From assembly GCA_035353335.1 (NCBI GenBank), contig DAOPZJ010000032.1, positions 23,545 to 31,402 of the forward strand: a stretch of DNA of 7,858 bases. The letters run 5' to 3'. Position numbers and translations under genes: made by a program. Shown here one piece after another: positions 5,707 to 7,858 of this stretch; the stretch's first letter is position 1; the number at the start of each line of letters is the position of its first letter. The stretch is from Oscillospiraceae bacterium. GTDB lineage: Bacteria; Bacillota; Clostridia; Oscillospirales; JAKOTC01. Below the pieces are notes generated by a model. The model was not told where the DNA came from and did no database searches. It was given only the letters and a program-made list of their open reading frames with translations.

Positions 5707-6690
5707 ATGAAAAAAGTCGACATTTTCTCCGCACCGGTAATACTGAACGGGTTTGACGATATAGGTGTTAAAAACCTTTGGCGGCTGCCGCCGGATCTGT
5801 ATGATCAGGTCAACCGTGGCGTAGCATTTAACAGCAGATGCGCCGCAGGAGGACGCATCCGCTTTTGCACCGACAGCGAACGGCTGAGCGCTCGGGTGGT
5901 GTTGCTCGAGCCGTGCATGCTGCCGCATATGCCGCTTTCGGGCAGCTCGGGTGTTGATTTATTTGTCAACGGGAAATTTGCGCAAAACTGGCGGGCCGAT
6001 GTCGGCAAGAGCGATTTTATATTCGACTACGCGCTGGACGGCAAGATGAATGAGATTTGCTTCTATCTGCCGCTTTATAACGGCGTGACCGGCTTTGAGC
6101 TCTATATTAACGACGGCAAGACTATCGGCGCCCCGAAGCCCTATACCCATCAGAAACCGGTGGTGTTTTACGGCTCTTCGATCACGCAGGGGGCATGCGC
6201 TTCCCGGCCCTCAAGCAACTATGTCTCGATGGTCTGCGAACTGCTGGATTCCGATTTCCGCAACCTCGGTTTCTCCGGAAGCGCGTGCGGTGAGGATAAT
6301 ATCGCCGACTATATCGCAAATCTCGATATGAGTGTGTTTGTGCTCGACTATGACTACAATGCCCCGACGCCCGAACATCTGGAAGCGACCCACGAAAAGT
6401 TTTTTAAGAAGGTACGGGCAAAGAATCCGAACCTGCCGATCATCATGATGACTCGGCCCAGCTTCGACGCCGATATCCCTGACAGCACCCGCCGCCGCGC
6501 CATTATTAAAAAGACCTATGAAAACGCAGTGGCGAACGGCGACAAATTTGTGGCGTTTTTGGACGGTGAGAAGTATTACGGCGATGTGCTTCGCGGGCAT
6601 TGCTCTCCTGACAACTGCCACCCGACCGACCTTGGATTTGAACGTATGGCAATGGCGGTATATCCGGTGTTGAAAAAGTTTTTGGGGTAA
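5707..6690 (+). CDS. GxDLY-domain SGNH hydrolase, copy 3
   Basis: A 327-residue paralogue. GVDLF (82-86) marks the GxDLY domain; FYGSSITQG carries nucleophile Ser158, and DNCH (302-305) supplies Asp302 and His305. Block III reads DYDYNAP, with Tyr217 where copies 1 and 2 have His, directly beside the conserved Asn218, so substrate choice may differ. Additional cysteines include Cys164 (GACASRPSS) and one in GSACGED. There is no signal peptide or membrane segment. The start ATG is preceded by AAGGAAGG (5692-5699) at 7 nt. It follows copy 2 after 55 bp and is the last gene of the cluster, with a hairpin region behind it. Family and intact catalytic residues are clear; the acyl substrate is not. 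Confidence 0.85.
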   Translation: MKKVDIFSAPVILNGFDDIGVKNLWRLPPDLYDQVNRGVAFNSRCAAGGRIRFCTDSERLSARVVLLEPCMLPHMPLSGSSGVDLFVNGKFAQNWRADVGKSDFIFDYALDGKMNEICFYLPLYNGVTGFELYINDGKTIGAPKPYTHQKPVVFYGSSITQGACASRPSSNYVSMVCELLDSDFRNLGFSGSACGEDNIADYIANLDMSVFVLDYDYNAPTPEHLEATHEKFFKKVRAKNPNLPIIMMTRPSFDADIPDSTRRRAIIKKTYENAVANGDKFVAFLDGEKYYGDVLRGHCSPDNCHPTDLGFERMAMAVYPVLKKFLG

Positions 6691-6695
6691 GTTGA

Positions 6696-6720
6696 AATTC
6701 AGAATTAAGAATTAAGAATT
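6696..6720. repeat. AGAATTA tandem repeat after SGNH copy 3
   Basis: AATTCAGAATTA (6696-6707) matches 5650-5661 exactly and runs into nearly three head-to-tail units of AGAATTA (6701-6707, 6708-6714, 6715-6720 partial). It lies 5 bp beyond the stop codon of copy 3. Confidence 0.65.
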
Positions 6721-6741
6721 CGGAATCGGTGAATTCATTCT

Positions 6742-6774
6742 AATCGTACACTGTGTCTGCCACAGTGTACGATT
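6742..6774. repeat. Perfect 14-bp hairpin, TCTGC loop
   Basis: AATCGTACACTGTG (6742-6755) and CACAGTGTACGATT (6761-6774) are exact reverse complements around a 5-nt TCTGC loop. No T tract follows, because the next element starts at once at 6775. It is a very stable RNA hairpin at the 3' end of the esterase transcript, so mRNA 3'-end protection or termination together with the next hairpin is plausible. As DNA, with its dyad about 36 bp upstream of the metA -35 box, it could also be a repressor operator. Confidence 0.7.
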
Positions 6775-6813
6775 CCCGCCCGCATTACAAAGATTGTATT
6801 TCGGGCGGGTTTA
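6775..6813 (+). terminator. Probable terminator hairpin of the SGNH cluster
   Basis: CCCGCCCG (6775-6782) pairs with CGGGCGGG (6802-6809), and an inner TACAA/TTGTA pair (6786-6790 with 6794-6798) extends the stem. The run after it is GTTTATGTT, only moderately T-rich, so it is a weaker-than-standard intrinsic terminator. It overlaps the metA promoter. Confidence 0.5.
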
Positions 6814-6822
6814 TGTTATAAT
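6794..6822 (+). promoter_or_regulatory. Sigma-A promoter for metA
   Basis: TTGTAT (6794-6799) and a perfect TATAAT (6817-6822) are 17 bp apart. TG at 6814-6815 adds an extended -10. Transcription would start near 6829-6832, giving a leader of about 30 nt, too short for an S-box (SAM-I) riboswitch or T-box. The -35 box lies in the loop side of the terminator hairpin. Confidence 0.75.
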
Positions 6823-6847
6823 TCTGACATATTTCAACCCTTTTTTG

Positions 6848-6853
6848 AAAGGA
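6848..6853 (+). promoter_or_regulatory. Ribosome binding site of metA
   Basis: AAAGGA lies 8 nt before ATG 6862 and supports that start, which also matches the usual MPI-beginning of MetA proteins. Confidence 0.7.
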
Positions 6854-6861
6854 TTCATTTT

Positions 6862-7776
6862 ATGCCGATTTGCATTCCGCTCGATTTGCCGGCGCGTGAA
6901 ATACTCGAAAACGAGAATATTTTCGTCATGGATCGCGAAACCGCCTCGGCGCAGGATATCCGCCCGCTGCGGGCTGTGATTATGAACCTGATGCCGACCA
7001 AGATTGCCACCGAGACCCAGCTTCTTCGGCTTTTAGGGAACTCTCCTCTGCAGATCGAAGTCGATTTGTTGCAGACGGCAAGCTATACACCCAAAAATAC
7101 GCCGGTCGAACATCTGGAGCGGTTTTATACGACATTTGATGCGATTAAAGATAATTATTACGATATGCTGATCATCACCGGAGCGCCGGTAGAAACGCTG
7201 CCGTTTGAAGAAGTCGCTTATTGGCAGGAATTTTGCGACATCGTCAAATGGGGTAAAGCACATGTGTATTCAACGCTGTATATCTGTTGGGCGGCACAGG
7301 CAGGGCTTTATCTTCTGCATGGTATCAACAAATACCCGCTTGATAAAAAGCGCTTCGGCGTGTTCGAGAGCAGCCCGTTGAAACCGAATCACCCGCTGTT
7401 GCGCGGTTTTAATGACATGTTTTATATTCCGCATTCGCACCATACCGAGGTGGCTGTAGAGGATATTTCAACCGAGAAAAAGGTTGAGCTTCTGGCGGCT
7501 TCGAAAATTGCCGGAGCAGATATCGCCGCGACTTCCGGCTGCCGGAATGTGTTTGTGTTCGGCCATCTCGAATATGAAACCGACACACTCAAAAACGAAT
7601 ATATACGCGATCTCACGGCGGGAAAACCGATTGAGATTCCGGTCAATTATTTCACCGACGATAATCCCGATAAAGCGCCTGTCAACCGCTGGCGCGGACA
7701 TGCCAATCTGTTTTTTGCCAACTGGATCAATACGGTTTATCAGGAGACGCCTTATGATTTGAGCGGTGGATTTTGA
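6862..7776 (+). CDS. metA: Homoserine O-acetyltransferase (MetA/MetAA type)
   Basis: A 304-residue MetA-family acyltransferase, full length. It acylates the gamma-hydroxyl of L-homoserine, the committed step of methionine synthesis, in the cytoplasm. Family features are at their canonical positions: NLMPTKIATETQ (42-53) with Lys47, catalytic Cys142 in YICWAAQAGL, His235 and Glu237 in FGHLEYETD, and NRWRGHANLFFANWIN (275-290). Residue 111 is Glu (GAPVETLPFEE). In characterised MetA proteins Glu here favours acetyl-CoA while Gly favours succinyl-CoA, so I predict homoserine O-acetyltransferase rather than the often transferred succinyltransferase name. The gene has its own promoter and is not part of the glycan cluster. 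No methionine-responsive riboswitch is visible in its short leader. A start-like sequence directly behind it suggests a lost downstream partner. Confidence 0.93.
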   Translation: MPICIPLDLPAREILENENIFVMDRETASAQDIRPLRAVIMNLMPTKIATETQLLRLLGNSPLQIEVDLLQTASYTPKNTPVEHLERFYTTFDAIKDNYYDMLIITGAPVETLPFEEVAYWQEFCDIVKWGKAHVYSTLYICWAAQAGLYLLHGINKYPLDKKRFGVFESSPLKPNHPLLRGFNDMFYIPHSHHTEVAVEDISTEKKVELLAASKIAGADIAATSGCRNVFVFGHLEYETDTLKNEYIRDLTAGKPIEIPVNYFTDDNPDKAPVNRWRGHANLFFANWINTVYQETPYDLSGGF

Positions 7777-7791
7777 GGAGCACCAATGTAA
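7775..7791 (+). pseudogene. Orphan ribosome binding site and ATG with immediate stop
   Basis: GAGGAG (7775-7780) overlaps the metA stop and lies 5 nt before ATG 7786, a normal initiation layout for a coupled second gene. The next codon is TAA (7789-7791), and the palindromic repeat core begins at 7792. This looks like the 5' remnant of a gene interrupted by repeat insertion. A chance match cannot be excluded. Confidence 0.3.
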
Positions 7792-7804
7792 GGGCGGATA
7801 ATAT
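7792..7804. repeat. Half copy of the GGGCGGATA palindromic repeat
   Basis: GGGCGGATAATAT matches the left arm of the 4602-4622 palindrome (GGGCGGATATTAT) with one mismatch, but the right arm CCGCCCG is missing and is replaced by an unrelated AT-rich sequence. It suggests that a repeat was cut by a later insertion or rearrangement. Confidence 0.45.
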
Positions 7805-7821
7805 GTATAGAGTAGTAAGAT

Positions 7822-7858
7822 AGTTTACAGGTAGTGCAAGGACATCGTTTACAGTTTT
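7822..7858. mobile_element. Possible insertion sequence edge, truncated by window
   Basis: GTTTACAG occurs twice in direct orientation, at 7823-7830 and 7847-7854, 24 bp apart, around the segment GTGCAAGGACATC. Repeated 8-mers near a boundary are typical of transposase binding sites at insertion-sequence ends, and the sequence reminds me of ends beside integrase-type (IS481-like) transposase genes in Clostridia. No transposase is in the window, so this is tentative. Confidence 0.3.

Larger units (their letters stand above)
3611..6690 (+). repeat. Tandem triplication of an SGNH esterase gene
   Basis: Three head-to-tail genes of 326, 327 and 327 codons align along their whole length, starting MKK-[VI]-DIFSAPV and ending LKKFL-[GE]. 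Copies 2 and 3 share a related 20-nt leader (4651-4670 and 5690-5709, 15 of 20 positions the same) that copy 1 lacks. They also share a one-residue insertion after the NA at about residue 219. They are therefore probably the most recent duplicates. Confidence 0.9.

Noticed and set aside
6823..6861. SAM riboswitch or T-box leader for metA
   Set aside because: Only about 30-40 nt separate the promoter from the start codon, too short for either element, and no antiterminator pairing is seen.
1..7858. CRISPR array, tRNA or rRNA gene
   Set aside because: No regularly spaced repeats of suitable length, no cloverleaf-like sequence and no rRNA motif were seen on either strand.

Overview
The window looks like a chromosomal stretch from an anaerobic, low-to-mid GC Firmicute, most plausibly a gut or digester Clostridia/Oscillospirales member. 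The evidence is strong AGGAGG-type ribosome binding sites, two TTG starts, an oxygen-sensitive anaerobic sulfatase-maturating-type radical SAM enzyme, a MetA of the acetyl-CoA type, and intergenic palindromic repeats of a kind I associate with this group. The assignment is inference from style, not from a marker gene.

Layout. Positions 1-422 hold no convincing gene; they carry a cluster of inverted repeats that looks like dispersed non-coding repeat material. Positions 423-6690 form one co-directional cluster of six genes: a compact GH29-type alpha-L-fucosidase (423-1490), a Gfo/Idh/MocA oxidoreductase (1507-2547), an anSME-like radical SAM/SPASM enzyme (2549-3595, starting 1 nt after the previous stop), and three tandem paralogous GxDLY-SGNH esterases (3611-4591, 4668-5651, 5707-6690). 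A 171-bp gap follows, with two abutting hairpins, the second of which overlaps a near-consensus sigma-A promoter. It leads into metA, homoserine O-acetyltransferase (6862-7776). After metA come an orphan Shine-Dalgarno plus ATG that meets a stop at once, a half copy of a palindromic repeat, and a sequence that may be the edge of an insertion sequence cut by the window.

How the genes may work together. None of the six cluster proteins shows a signal peptide or membrane segment, so the set appears cytoplasmic. A coherent reading (inference) is processing of imported, fucosylated, O-acylated and perhaps sulfated oligosaccharides such as mucin-type or plant/algal glycans. The esterases would strip acyl groups, the fucosidase would release fucose, the oxidoreductase would oxidise a sugar or act as an NAD-dependent glycosidase, and the radical SAM enzyme would activate a sulfatase encoded elsewhere. 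No sulfatase and no obvious sulfatase-type modification motif lies in the window. metA is a separate housekeeping methionine-biosynthesis unit with its own promoter.

The most unusual point is the tandem triplication of the SGNH esterase directly behind a radical SAM maturase. The copies keep the Ser/Asp/His catalytic blocks but differ at positions beside them, which suggests sub-specialisation.
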